From Alphaproteobacteria bacterium (lineage in GTDB: Bacteria > Pseudomonadota > Alphaproteobacteria > Rhizobiales > Aestuariivirgaceae), in assembly GCA_024640405.1 (NCBI GenBank), contig JAHEFB010000004.1:1-64000 (forward strand): 64,000 nucleotides of DNA, written 5' to 3'. A program made the translations under genes and the position numbers. Position 1 is the stretch's first letter, and each line of letters begins with the position of its first letter. This document shows, piece after piece, positions 54,177 to 63,049 of this stretch. The notes beneath the pieces are model-generated. The model ran no database searches. It had not been told where the DNA came from and saw nothing but the letters and a program-made list of their open reading frames with translations.

Positions 54177-56663
54177 TTATCTTATCTGTATGTTCGAACC
54201 ACGTTGGCGATGGATCCGCGACCTGCGATGGTTATGAACGCGTGATCCCCGCGGGCGATGGACTCTCGAACCTCGGGGGCGATGGACCCGAGACCCGCGT
54301 GGACGGTGCACGATTATCGAACCCCTGGGCCGGTGAACCCGTGAACCACGTGGACGATGCACGTCTGACCCGCGTGGACGGTGCACGATTATCGAGCCTC
54401 TTGGCCGGTGAACCCGCGAACCGCGTGGACGATGCACGTCTGACCCGCGTGGACGGTGCACGATTATCGAACCTCTTGGCCGGTGAACCCGCGAACCGCG
54501 TGGACGATGTACGTCAGACCCGCGTGGACGGTGCACGATTATCGAGCCTCTTGGCCGGTGAACCCGCGAACCGCGTGGACGATGTACGTCAGACCCGCGT
54601 GGCCGGTGGACGTCGGAGCCAACTGGGCGATGGACGATGACAGAGCCTATGGGCCTGTGAACGACCGAGCCGACCGGACGATGGACCGGTAGGCACCTGG
54701 GGTTCGGGATGCGCGCGGATGCACCGTCGCGGTCATCACCGGGATCGGTGTTCCACTGGGTACCGCCGGGAGCCCATTCGATCTCGGCTATGTTGCGCAG
54801 CCGGCACCTGTTGTAGGAGTTCGGCAGCCATACATTGACCCGGAGCATGACGCTCTGGCCTGGATTTAGAAAGACATTCGGCCGCCAGCAGCGAAGCTGT
54901 GCCGGGCCCGTTGACCAGCATGCCCATGGCGGAACCGGTCCGACACCGAAGAAGGCACCTGCCGGTGACGCGGGCAAGGTATCCTTCACCAGTATGGATC
55001 CGAAATACCGGTCCGGCCCGTTATTGCGTACCCTTACGGTAAACCGGCAGGACCAGCCGCCAAACGACCGGAAGCAGTCGCGGGGTGAAGCGTGTTTGGT
55101 CAGTTCAAGGTTGGTATTGAACGGCACTTCCGGCGGCGGGAACTCAGGTGGCCAGCCGGGTGGTATTTCCTCACCGGGTGGAACGAAGCCTGGCGGGTAC
55201 CTTGTTTCCGGCGGTATCAGTATGCCGGTGGAGGTCGAGCAAGGCTGGAATACCTCGACATCACCCATCTGGCCGGACTTGTCGGCGTCGCCGACAAGTC
55301 CGTCATAATCTATGAAGTATGCGTATTGCGGTGGTTCATTTTCCGGTCGCACCAGAGAGATGGCGTTGCCCTGCAGGCCATGTACGTCGGCAGGGGTGTC
55401 AGGTGATCCATCGCTGGCAACAAGCCTTCCGCCGGTGGACCACAGGGTTTCACCGCACTTTCCGGATTGGGCCATGCCGTCTTCATCATAGGCAAAACCA
55501 AGTGCAATGCCGCCGTTGGCCGCATTGTGCTCCGGCGGCATGCCAATGGCATAGCCTTCCGGATCCGGTTCCCAGTCACTGTCACCGGTTTCCGCCGGCT
55601 TGTATCGCAGCACTGTGGACTGACCGGGCTCGGCGAATTCAGCGAAGTTGAAACTCGATTTCTGAGTACCGCGCTGGGAAAGATAAATCCTTCCGGACTT
55701 GTCGAACAGCATGTCGGTAATCGGGCCGTCACCAGGCAGTCCCTGGACATCGATTTCCAGCCTTGCATCTGCGGCAAAGCTGCCATCGTCGGTCAAACCG
55801 ACAGACCATATCTGTGGAGTGCCGGCTGTCGAGTAATAGATCCGGCCATCCTTGACGGCGAGCCCGAATACACGCCGTTCAGCCTGGGTGTAACCCCAGG
55901 TTTCAGGGTTCTTGGTATCGAAAGACGGATCATTGATATCCAGTCGTTTGCCATCATCGGCAATTTCTTCCAGGCCGGCGGAGCTGCGGCCCTGGACGCC
56001 GTGGTCGAAGGTGTCGATTATAGTGCCATCTTCGGAAATACGGTTGATTTCGCCGGTATCGAGATCACTGGCGAAGAATTGCCGGGTTTCGGTGTCAAAA
56101 ACTACATCACCTACGCCAGGACCTGAGTTGTCCGGCAGGCTGGTGAACTCGGAAATCTCACCGGTCGAACCATCAATGCGCCAGATAGAACCGGCGGAGC
56201 CACCGGGACCGAACTGGCCATCCATGAACCTGGCTCCTTCCTCACCGTTCTCAAGCCGCTCCGTGCCGCTGCCTTCAACGATATGCAGCCCGAACATCGA
56301 GGTCGCGCCCAGATATACGCTGGGTGCCTGGCCATTTCCGGCATCGTCCATGGTAATGGCAAACACCTGGCCGACCTCGGCAGCAGTAATGCGCCGTTTG
56401 GCGGGTGCACCAGCCATTGTACCGGCAGGCGGTCCCGGCATGGCGGTCAGCGAAATGACCTGGGCGGACGCGCCCTGCAGGTCAATTCCCAGTGTCGTGG
56501 CAGTGGGAGTGGGTGGGGCAATGCCCGAAAACCCGGTCACAACGGCGTCTCCAGGCGTCAACAGTTTGTTCTGCTGGGCTTGAGCGCTGCCGATCGGGGC
56601 GATGGCGTACATTCCCGCTGCCAGGGCAACGGTAAACTTGAGTCGTTTATTGCGATTGTTCAT
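54177..56663 (-). CDS. Large exported protein: beta-propeller-like region, DUF11-like domain, VHRPRGS repeats
   Basis: An 828-residue protein with a signal peptide (1-29). Residues 75-470 look like a beta-propeller of the NHL/SMP-30 type (GSIWRIDGSTGEISEF, VGDVVFDTETRQFFASDLDTG, DGRIYYSTAGTPQIWSV). A proline-rich linker (about 490-525) follows, then a DUF11-like adhesin domain (LELTKHASPRDC ... RNNGPDRYFGSILVKDTLP) and 20 C-terminal copies of an eight- or nine-residue unit VHRPRGS(D/R/II), the last two degenerate. The repeats make the tail very basic and His-rich. It is probably a surface or matrix protein. No sorting signal is visible after the repeats. Confidence 0.8.
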   Translation of the reverse strand: MNNRNKRLKFTVALAAGMYAIAPIGSAQAQQNKLLTPGDAVVTGFSGIAPPTPTATTLGIDLQGASAQVISLTAMPGPPAGTMAGAPAKRRITAAEVGQVFAITMDDAGNGQAPSVYLGATSMFGLHIVEGSGTERLENGEEGARFMDGQFGPGGSAGSIWRIDGSTGEISEFTSLPDNSGPGVGDVVFDTETRQFFASDLDTGEINRISEDGTIIDTFDHGVQGRSSAGLEEIADDGKRLDINDPSFDTKNPETWGYTQAERRVFGLAVKDGRIYYSTAGTPQIWSVGLTDDGSFAADARLEIDVQGLPGDGPITDMLFDKSGRIYLSQRGTQKSSFNFAEFAEPGQSTVLRYKPAETGDSDWEPDPEGYAIGMPPEHNAANGGIALGFAYDEDGMAQSGKCGETLWSTGGRLVASDGSPDTPADVHGLQGNAISLVRPENEPPQYAYFIDYDGLVGDADKSGQMGDVEVFQPCSTSTGILIPPETRYPPGFVPPGEEIPPGWPPEFPPPEVPFNTNLELTKHASPRDCFRSFGGWSCRFTVRVRNNGPDRYFGSILVKDTLPASPAGAFFGVGPVPPWACWSTGPAQLRCWRPNVFLNPGQSVMLRVNVWLPNSYNRCRLRNIAEIEWAPGGTQWNTDPGDDRDGASARIPNPRCLPVHRPVGSVVHRPIGSVIVHRPVGSDVHRPRGSDVHRPRGSRVHRPRGSIIVHRPRGSDVHRPRGSRVHRPRGSIIVHRPRGSDVHRPRGSRVHRPRGSIIVHRPRGSDVHRPRGSRVHRPRGSIIVHRPRGSRVHRPRGSRVHRPRGSRVHNHRRSRIHRQRGSNIQIR
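54192..54686 (-). repeat. Coding tandem repeats (24/27-nt units in 75-nt blocks)
   Basis: The DNA behind the VHRPRGS tail. Three units (D, R and II types; 8+8+9 residues) form a 75-nt higher-order block present four times in succession, between more varied single units. The high DNA identity between blocks suggests recent expansion by recombination or slippage. Confidence 0.85.
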
Positions 56664-56934
56664 TTTAGCGTTCTTTCTTGTTTATTGGCCGGACACCCGC
56701 GTCCCGGCAGTGCTTGCCGGAGACACCTCTCCGACAATGTTGAGCGCTATTCTAAAGTATGAACCGGATTTGCGATGTGCCAATTCTCACAATCCGGTCA
56801 CGGCGATGTGAGCGAGAAGACGATAAAACGGCATCAGTCAGAATGAGGACATGGCGGTCCAATTGATGGCCTGGTCGGATTCATGAGGATGACCAATTGG
56901 CGTCAATACAACATCTTTGCTGTATCGCAGCGGC
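56664..56934. other. Intergenic region upstream of the repeat-protein gene
   Basis: About 270 nt with no gene that I can support. It should hold the minus-strand promoter of the repeat protein. No clear -35/-10 pair was identified. Confidence 0.4.
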
Positions 56935-56967
56935 ACAAAAATGCCGGAAACTTAGGTGTTTCCGGCA
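56935..56967 (-). terminator. Terminator of the DUF1127 gene
   Basis: On the minus strand TGCCGGAAAC-ACCTAA-GTTTCCGGCA gives a perfect 10-bp stem followed by TTTTTGTG. It lies 56 nt after the DUF1127 stop and is a textbook intrinsic terminator. Confidence 0.9.
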
Positions 56968-57022
56968 CTTTCCAAAGTGTATTAGCGGTTTTCATGCATC
57001 AGTACACGGTCCATGCCGATGC

Positions 57023-57271
57023 TCAGCTGAAGCGGTTTTTTCTGCGGCGGCGATAGGCTGCGTCTTCCAGCTCCAGTGCTGCGTTGCTGGTCAGTGGCAG
57101 GTATGATGCCCAGATAACTTCGTCGCGGCGAACTCCTATATCCGCCAGCATCCGGTCATCCAGTTCGTGCAGGGCACGAACCTTCGAGCGGGCACGCCAG
57201 TTGCGCAGCAGTGTGGACAGTGAAAATCCGGGCACGGCGGGGCGAACCTGTTGTACGGTGCAGTCAGTCAT
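57023..57271 (-). CDS. DUF1127 small protein
   Basis: An 82-residue protein whose residues 22-70 contain the DUF1127 pattern: LLRNWRARSKVRALHELDDRMLADIGVRRDEV. Small DUF1127 proteins affect RNA turnover and phosphate or nitrogen responses in some alphaproteobacteria. ATG 57271 is preceded by AGGAG. The C-terminal YRRRRKNRFS is basic. It is divergent from a LysR gene, a pairing that recurs in Hyphomicrobiales, so the LysR protein probably regulates it. Confidence 0.88.
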   Translation of the reverse strand: MTDCTVQQVRPAVPGFSLSTLLRNWRARSKVRALHELDDRMLADIGVRRDEVIWASYLPLTSNAALELEDAAYRRRRKNRFS

Positions 57272-57409
57272 GGCACTAGTCTCCTGTTGGCGGAATACCG
57301 GTATTGCCGGAATTTCGCAGTGGGCCGCCGGGAAAGGCGGAATTGATCGGTCGTTTTGACTGTCCTCACTATGAGGCTTGACCAACCATCAGTCCAACGA
57401 ATAGTATTT

Positions 57410-57446
57410 ATGGCAATCATCAACAATATTGATGGAATATTGCCAT
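57410..57446. promoter_or_regulatory. Nested palindromes at the lysR start, probable autoregulatory operator
   Basis: ATGGCAAT (57410-57417) and ATTGCCAT (57439-57446) form outer arms. Inside lie CATCAA (57418-57423) and TTGATG (57429-57434). The second outer arm includes the lysR start codon. A further palindrome AATACCGGTATT is at 57294-57305, close to the DUF1127 start. Both are typical positions for LysR binding. Confidence 0.5.
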
Positions 57447-58320
57447 GCTCCCAAACCTGGATGTCGACCTGCTTAAAACCTTCGCCGTACTGGCGGAAAC
57501 CGGCAATTTCACCCGAACCGCAGAAGAGGTCGGACGAACCCAGTCAGCCGTATCCATGCAGGTGAAACGCCTGGAAGAACTTGTAGGAAAGCCTCTGATA
57601 GCCCGCGTTGGCCGGACAAATTCACTGACCGCCGATGGCCAGATGATGCTGGATTACGCCCGCCGGATGATCCAGCTGAACGACGAGGCAATGACGGTTT
57701 TCACCAAACCGGAAATAGCCGGGCATGTGCGCTTTGGCACACCGGATGATTATGCGGACCGGGTTCTGCCGGACATTTTGGCCCGTTTTGCGCGTACCAA
57801 TCCAAAGGTGCAGGTGGACGTCGATTGCCAAACCAGCCGCGCAATGGTGGAGATGGTCAAGGCCGGCGATCTGGATCTGGCGATGATCACATGTGAATGT
57901 GATATCGCCAACGCGCAGGCGATCCGGTCGGAACGATTGTTGTGGGTGACGTCCGCCCGGCATTCGGTGCATCGCAGCGAAACACTGCCGGTCGCCCTCT
58001 CCCACTTCGGCTGCGCCTGGCGTCAGATGGCGCTGGACGGCCTTGAGGCAATCGGACGCCCCTATCGGCTGGCCTATTCCAGTTCAAATTCCGTGGCGAT
58101 TGCCTCGGCCGTAACAGCCGGTCTTGCGGTTGCCGCCATTCCCGAAATCTGCATGCGGCCCGGCATGCGCATTCTGACCGAGGCAGACGGTTTTCCACCG
58201 CTGGGACTGTTCGAAATCGGATTGGTCAGGTCATCAAAGTCCAGTGACGCAATCGACACCCTGGCGTGTCATATCGCCGAAGCCATGTGCCAGCTGACGA
58301 CTGCTGTCGCGGCACAGTGA
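57445..58320 (+). CDS. LysR-family transcriptional regulator (LrhA-like)
   Basis: A 291-residue LysR regulator. The winged helix spans residues 5-64 (DLLKTFAVLAETGNFTRTAE, QSAVSMQVKRLEELVGKPL), and the effector domain about 90-285. The central FGCAWRQMALDGLEAIG segment places it near the LrhA/HexA type, like the LysR at 3505. It is divergent from the DUF1127 gene. Confidence 0.92.
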   Translation: MLPNLDVDLLKTFAVLAETGNFTRTAEEVGRTQSAVSMQVKRLEELVGKPLIARVGRTNSLTADGQMMLDYARRMIQLNDEAMTVFTKPEIAGHVRFGTPDDYADRVLPDILARFARTNPKVQVDVDCQTSRAMVEMVKAGDLDLAMITCECDIANAQAIRSERLLWVTSARHSVHRSETLPVALSHFGCAWRQMALDGLEAIGRPYRLAYSSSNSVAIASAVTAGLAVAAIPEICMRPGMRILTEADGFPPLGLFEIGLVRSSKSSDAIDTLACHIAEAMCQLTTAVAAQ

Positions 58321-58347
58321 AAGCAGGTTGCGCCGTTGCCTTTTTCG

Positions 58348-59598
58348 TCAACTGTCGCTCAGCTCAATCTCGGTGCCGGCTTTTCCCGACAGAAGCCGTC
58401 CAAGATGGAACATTGCAAGCGGATCTTCTTCGTCGCGTCCGACCAGTGTCGCGAATGCCTGTTTTGCCTTGGCGTCGCCGGCTTCCAGCAACTCAAAGGC
58501 CTCATTGTAGCCGGAAGCAGTTGCCGCGTCGCCGGTCAGCGGCTCATAGCAGCGCAAGCTGGCTGACTTTCCCTTCAGGAGCAAATTGCCAATTACCCGG
58601 CCATTAAAGCCGGGAATGAGGTCAACCGTGCTTTGCCCGACGCAAATGCGGCTGCCGATGATCTTGTTGGCCTGTTCCAGCCGGGCCGCAATATTCACCA
58701 CATCGCCATAAGCGGTGTAATCAAAGAAATTCGCCCCGCCGAAATTACCGATAACCGCAGCACCGGAATTTACCCCTATCCTGGTAACTCCCAGATCGAC
58801 ACCGCTGGTTTTCATCCGGGCCTGGAACTGCAGTGCAAATTCATCAATGGCCAGAGCACAGGCTACTGCCTGAGCAGCATGGTCCGGATGGTCAGCGGGC
58901 GCTCCAAAGATTGCATGTACTGAATCACCGACGATCTTCATGACAGTGCCGCCATGCGCAAACACGACCTCCGTCACCCCGTCAAGATAGGCATTCAACA
59001 GGTCAACAATCAGATCGGAATCGGATGCCTCCACCAGCGGGGTAAAATCTGCAAGATCAGTAAACAGAAATGTGGCAACACGCCTCTCGCCACCCGGGCT
59101 CAGGCAATCGGGGTTCTCCAGCAGCGTTTCAACCACACTTGGCGAGAAGTATCGCGACAATGTCGTATGGGCACGCTCGGCCTGGGCTTTCTCGACCTTC
59201 AGCCCCCGGAACATGTTGAGATGCACCAGGGTCTTGGCGATGGTTTTCTCGAGGTCTTCAAACTCGATCGGCTTGGTGATGAAATCGAACGCCCCGCGGT
59301 TCATGGCCGTCCTGATATTCGTCATGTCGCCATAGGCGGAAACGATGACTGTTTTCAGGTCCGCATGCAGGTCGTTCAGCCTGTCCAGCAAAGTCAGGCC
59401 GTCCATGTTCGGCATGTTAATGTCTGACAGCACCATATCGATTTCAGTGTCGCCATCCAGCACCTCCAGTGCCTGTTGCCCGTCTGAAGCAAAACGGAAA
59501 TCCATCTCGCCCTTACGGACCTGCCGGCGGAATTTTTGCGTGATCAGAGCCTCAACATCGGGTTCGTCATCGACAACAAGTATGCGCACCGCACTCAT
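58348..59598 (-). CDS. Response regulator with class III adenylate cyclase domain
   Basis: A 416-residue protein. The receiver domain (1-125) has the acidic DDE pocket, the phospho-acceptor Asp in [12 protein letters not shown] near residue 60 and the lysine in ITKPIEF. A linker leads to a class III nucleotide cyclase domain (about 170-355): metal-binding FTDLADFT and GDSVHAIF, adenine-selecting Lys in VMKIVGDS and Thr in [11 protein letters not shown], and transition-state Asn/Arg in NIAARLE. All key residues are present, so it should make cAMP; the Thr is typical of the bicarbonate-responsive IIIb type. It overlaps the preceding receiver gene by 4 nt and is last in the operon. Confidence 0.92.
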   Translation of the reverse strand: MSAVRILVVDDEPDVEALITQKFRRQVRKGEMDFRFASDGQQALEVLDGDTEIDMVLSDINMPNMDGLTLLDRLNDLHADLKTVIVSAYGDMTNIRTAMNRGAFDFITKPIEFEDLEKTIAKTLVHLNMFRGLKVEKAQAERAHTTLSRYFSPSVVETLLENPDCLSPGGERRVATFLFTDLADFTPLVEASDSDLIVDLLNAYLDGVTEVVFAHGGTVMKIVGDSVHAIFGAPADHPDHAAQAVACALAIDEFALQFQARMKTSGVDLGVTRIGVNSGAAVIGNFGGANFFDYTAYGDVVNIAARLEQANKIIGSRICVGQSTVDLIPGFNGRVIGNLLLKGKSASLRCYEPLTGDAATASGYNEAFELLEAGDAKAKQAFATLVGRDEEDPLAMFHLGRLLSGKAGTEIELSDS

Positions 59599-59984
59599 GT
59601 GTCTTCTCCAAGCAGCAAAGGTAATTCCCTCTTGAGGCGCTCAAAATCTATCGGTTTGGTCAAAAAGCTTCCAGCCCCAAGATCACGCGCCCTGGCCTCG
59701 GTAGCCTCGTCACCATATGCAGTGACCATCAAAACACTGACGTCGGACCATTTTTCCCGGACCTTTGACAGAAGTTCCAGCCCGGACATGCCGGGCATGT
59801 TGATGTCCGACAGTACCATCACGACTTCCGGAGGCTCCTGTCCGTTGAGAACATCAAGAGCCTCCTCCCCGGACATTGCGAACTCAAAAGCATAGGTACT
59901 GTTGCGGATTTCCCTGCGGAAGTTCTGGCGAAACAGCTCCTGCGCGTCGGGTTCGTCGTCGACCATCAATATTCGAACGGTCAT
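59595..59984 (-). CDS. Single-domain response regulator
   Basis: A 129-residue CheY-like receiver. It has the acidic pair in MVDDEPDAQ, the phospho-acceptor in [12 protein letters not shown], the switch threonine in MVTAYGDE and the lysine in LTKPIDF. No output domain is present. It overlaps the kinase gene upstream and the cyclase gene downstream by 4 nt each. It probably relays or buffers phosphate between the kinase and the cyclase. Confidence 0.93.
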   Translation of the reverse strand: MTVRILMVDDEPDAQELFRQNFRREIRNSTYAFEFAMSGEEALDVLNGQEPPEVVMVLSDINMPGMSGLELLSKVREKWSDVSVLMVTAYGDEATEARARDLGAGSFLTKPIDFERLKRELPLLLGEDT

Positions 59985-62086
59985 TTCCGGACCTCTCCTT
60001 CATCAGCGGCGGCATCAGGCAGAGTTCTGGCAAGCGCTACCTGAAAAGCCGTAAACTCTCCCGGCCTGCTGTTCACTGTCAGATCGCCGCCATGCTGCTT
60101 GTTGACAATGTCATAGCTCAGCGACAGCCCCAGCCCAGTGCCCTGACCCGCAGGCTTGGTGGTGAAAAACGGTGTGAAAATCTTTTCCTGAATGTCGGCG
60201 GGGATACCCTTGCCGTTGTCGCGTACCTCAATGCTGACCATGTCGCCGTCGATCTGGGTTTTCAGCCAGAGCTTCGGTGAAAAATCGCCGTTCCCGTCTT
60301 GACGGCGTTTGTGAGCCGCATACATGGCATTATTGATCAGGTTCAAGAACACCCGCAACAAATCCTGGGGATAACACTCAATGTCTCCCACATCTTCAGC
60401 AAGTGACTTTACGATCTCGATATTGAAGTCGGAATTTTCCGCCCTGAGGCCGTGATAGGCGAGATTCAAGGCCTCTTCCACGACGGCATTGACACTGGCG
60501 CTGCGGCGTTCGCTTGGTCCGTCGCGGGAATGCAGCAACATGTTCTTGACGATTGAATCTGCCCGCTTGCCATGATCGCTGATCTTGTTCAAATTTTCGC
60601 GAACTGTCTTCAACAGGTCCTCGGCATCATCACGCGTCTCATCATCCAGTTGCCTGATCGGTTCCTGGAGAACTTCTTCAAGTTCCTGCAGGAGTTCGTC
60701 CGACAGTTTGGAGAAATTGTTGACGAAGTTCAGCGGATTCTTGATCTCGTGCGCAATGCCGGCCGTGAGTTGACCAAGACTGGCCATTTTTTCCGACTGA
60801 ACCAGCCGAGCCTGTGCCTTCTGCAGGTCGCTCAGCGCAGCCTCGGCTGCATCGCGGGCCTTGCTGATTTCCGCTTCACGTTGCTTGAGTTCGGTGATGT
60901 CGGTGTAGACGGCGACCTTGCCGCCATCCGGTGTTTGCCGCTTGGAGATGCGAACCCAGGTATCGCCATAGCGCCTTTCATAAGCTGTGTCGCGATCATC
61001 AAGATGATCGGCCACGCGTTGCTCGACCCAGGCTTCCGCAGACAGATCTCCCAACTTCGCATCGCCCGACTTCACCTGCGCTTGCATAATCTGCCTAAAA
61101 CTGACGCCAGGCTTCACCAGCGATGCGATTTGCGGGAACATCTCAATGTATTTGCCATTGGCCAATAGAATGCGGGCCTCGTTGTCGTAAAGCACGAAGC
61201 CGTCCGAGATTGTCTCAATCGCCGTTGCGATTGTCTTGCGCTGGGCTTCGGCTTCTGCCTCCAGACGCTGACGCTCGACAATGCTGTCCCGGAACAGGTT
61301 CAGCGTTCGAGCCATGGCACCGAATTCGTGGTTACCCTCGGGCGGAATCTCGACGTCATGATTGCCCTGCATAAGTCCGGAGATCCCGTCGTTGAGCCGC
61401 TGTAGCGGGCGCACGATGGACCTGAGCACCAACACCGTCAGCGCCATTCCCATGAGACATAGAGCGATGACAATATATAGCGCTGTGCGTGCGGACCTGT
61501 CGGCGCGCTCAATAACCAGCTGGCGCTCGGCAACGGCCGCCGCACTGACCCTTGCAACCAGGTCATTCAGGGCCTGGTCAACCCTGGCGCTGTGAATGCG
61601 GGCATTGGCCAGAAAAGTGTTGCCGATGACACGGTTGCCGTCCGTGTAGGCGTTGGCGGCATCCATCGCGGTAGTGACATAGGATTCCACCTCGGACCGC
61701 AGCATTTTGATGGTGTCCGGATCATGGGTGGCCAGGCGCTCCAGATCCTTGTCTAGTTTCTCGCGTGCGGTATTGGCGCTGCGCTCGGAGCTCATCAGCA
61801 AGCTGACCGAAAGATCGGTAAGCCAGTAGCGCAACTCACCAAAGGCGACGTGAGCGTTTCCGGCGGTGCCGGCTACATCGTACAACTCCTTCATCCTGGT
61901 TGTCCGGTCAGCCGTCTGGTACAGGGCAGATGAATAGTACATCGAGGAGCCAATCAGGCTGACAAGTCCTGCCGCCGTCAACACAACCAGACGGGCCCAA
62001 AGCGGCATTGACAGCCGTTGCATCAACCCCGGCCGCTTGTCAGTGCCGGGTGCTGCGGCAGCCGGCGTTGTCGCAGGCGCGCTCAC
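59981..62086 (-). CDS. Membrane histidine kinase with HAMP and PAS domains
   Basis: A 701-residue sensor kinase. Two transmembrane helices (about residues 28-50 and 205-225) enclose a helical periplasmic domain, and HAMP (225-280) and PAS (about 290-410) domains follow. The DHp domain carries the phospho-accepting His in AHEIKNPLNF near 455, with a long helical insert (LLQELEEVLQEPIRQLDD). The ATPase domain has NLINNAMYAA, DNGKGI and GTGLGLSLSYDIV. It is coupled by 4-nt overlaps to the heme protein gene upstream and to the receiver gene downstream. Confidence 0.93.
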   Translation of the reverse strand: MSAPATTPAAAAPGTDKRPGLMQRLSMPLWARLVVLTAAGLVSLIGSSMYYSSALYQTADRTTRMKELYDVAGTAGNAHVAFGELRYWLTDLSVSLLMSSERSANTAREKLDKDLERLATHDPDTIKMLRSEVESYVTTAMDAANAYTDGNRVIGNTFLANARIHSARVDQALNDLVARVSAAAVAERQLVIERADRSARTALYIVIALCLMGMALTVLVLRSIVRPLQRLNDGISGLMQGNHDVEIPPEGNHEFGAMARTLNLFRDSIVERQRLEAEAEAQRKTIATAIETISDGFVLYDNEARILLANGKYIEMFPQIASLVKPGVSFRQIMQAQVKSGDAKLGDLSAEAWVEQRVADHLDDRDTAYERRYGDTWVRISKRQTPDGGKVAVYTDITELKQREAEISKARDAAEAALSDLQKAQARLVQSEKMASLGQLTAGIAHEIKNPLNFVNNFSKLSDELLQELEEVLQEPIRQLDDETRDDAEDLLKTVRENLNKISDHGKRADSIVKNMLLHSRDGPSERRSASVNAVVEEALNLAYHGLRAENSDFNIEIVKSLAEDVGDIECYPQDLLRVFLNLINNAMYAAHKRRQDGNGDFSPKLWLKTQIDGDMVSIEVRDNGKGIPADIQEKIFTPFFTTKPAGQGTGLGLSLSYDIVNKQHGGDLTVNSRPGEFTAFQVALARTLPDAAADEGEVRK

Positions 62087-62892
62087 TCGAATATGACGAT
62101 GCTGATCACGCCGCCAAGATCGCCTTCCTTGCCGCCTTCTTTCGGGTAGCCGGTGATATCGGTTTCTTCCTTGGGGCCGCCATGGCAGGACAGGCAGGAC
62201 GCGCTGTAGTATTCCGGCAGAAGCATTCTGAATGCGGGCCTGCCCTCAAATTCGACCTGCTCGGTATAGGCCTTTCCCTTTGGCCAGTCCGGCGTCAGCA
62301 GCCTGGTTTCGATAATGCCGCGCTCCCAGCGGTCCGGACGGGCCTTGCGGTTGCGCACCAGGTCAGGTGGAGCCGTTACCCTGACGCGGGCTTCGGTTCC
62401 GGCGGTCGCCCCGAATTCCTCGTTTACAAGACGGGCAAACACGGCAGGAATGAAGCCCTTGAACCCGGTGCCCTTTCGATTGATGTCTGCCTGGTGTTCA
62501 TCGACAATCTTGCGCATTGCCTTCATTTGCGCCTCGATCAGACGTTGGTCGCGCGGCGACAGATCATCTGCAAGCAACGCGGAACCAACGCGCTTGGTAT
62601 AGATTGCTTCAGCTTCCTGAATGAGTTTGTCGCCGGTAAATCCCTTGTCGGCTATATCCGGGTTGTTGATCAACGGCTGGTTGGCCGATACCGCTCCCCT
62701 GCCGGCACGCAGCATATTTGCCAGTTTGTTGCCGATCTCGAGGGCAGAAACATCAGCCGCAGCCTGACCGCCCGCCATGCTGATTGCAAAGGCGCCCGCC
62801 ATGATCAGCCTCGCCAAACCCGAAACCGAAAAATCGACCGATAAACAACTCCGAAACGGAGCGGTTTTGTCAACAAACTTACCTGAACACAT
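62083..62892 (-). CDS. Periplasmic Tll0287-like (DUF3365) c-type heme sensor protein
   Basis: A 269-residue exported protein; a hydrophobic signal segment (about residues 24-46) ends in GGQAAAD. The mature part fits the Tll0287-like/DUF3365 domain, a PAS-like fold that holds a covalent heme through CLSCH near residue 238. The GYPKEGGKEGDLGGVISIVI end is also typical. Such domains are thought to sense redox state or small gases. It is the first gene of the four-gene operon and overlaps the kinase start, so it is the likely input of that kinase. It may be free in the periplasm or anchored if the signal is not cut. Confidence 0.85.
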   Translation of the reverse strand: MCSGKFVDKTAPFRSCLSVDFSVSGLARLIMAGAFAISMAGGQAAADVSALEIGNKLANMLRAGRGAVSANQPLINNPDIADKGFTGDKLIQEAEAIYTKRVGSALLADDLSPRDQRLIEAQMKAMRKIVDEHQADINRKGTGFKGFIPAVFARLVNEEFGATAGTEARVRVTAPPDLVRNRKARPDRWERGIIETRLLTPDWPKGKAYTEQVEFEGRPAFRMLLPEYYSASCLSCHGGPKEETDITGYPKEGGKEGDLGGVISIVIFE

Positions 62893-63049
62893 TGCGCACT
62901 CCGTCCCTGAAACCCCAAGCGTTGATGAACTATGCCTTCAATCAAGAGTAGTAGCAACTTCAACCGCCCCGGGATTGCGATTCAACTTCATTTAAAGGAC
63001 TCTCGCGCCATTATTGCCTAATTGTGAAACATTCAGGTAGCAGCAAGCG

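Noticed and set aside
54104-54640. Plus-strand frame with VDGARLSSLLAGEPANRVDD repeats, and a first impression of a CRISPR-like array
   Set aside because: The repeats are the complement of the VHRPRGS coding repeats. The units are contiguous 24/27-mers without unique spacers, so it is not a CRISPR array, and the minus frame has a signal peptide and domains.
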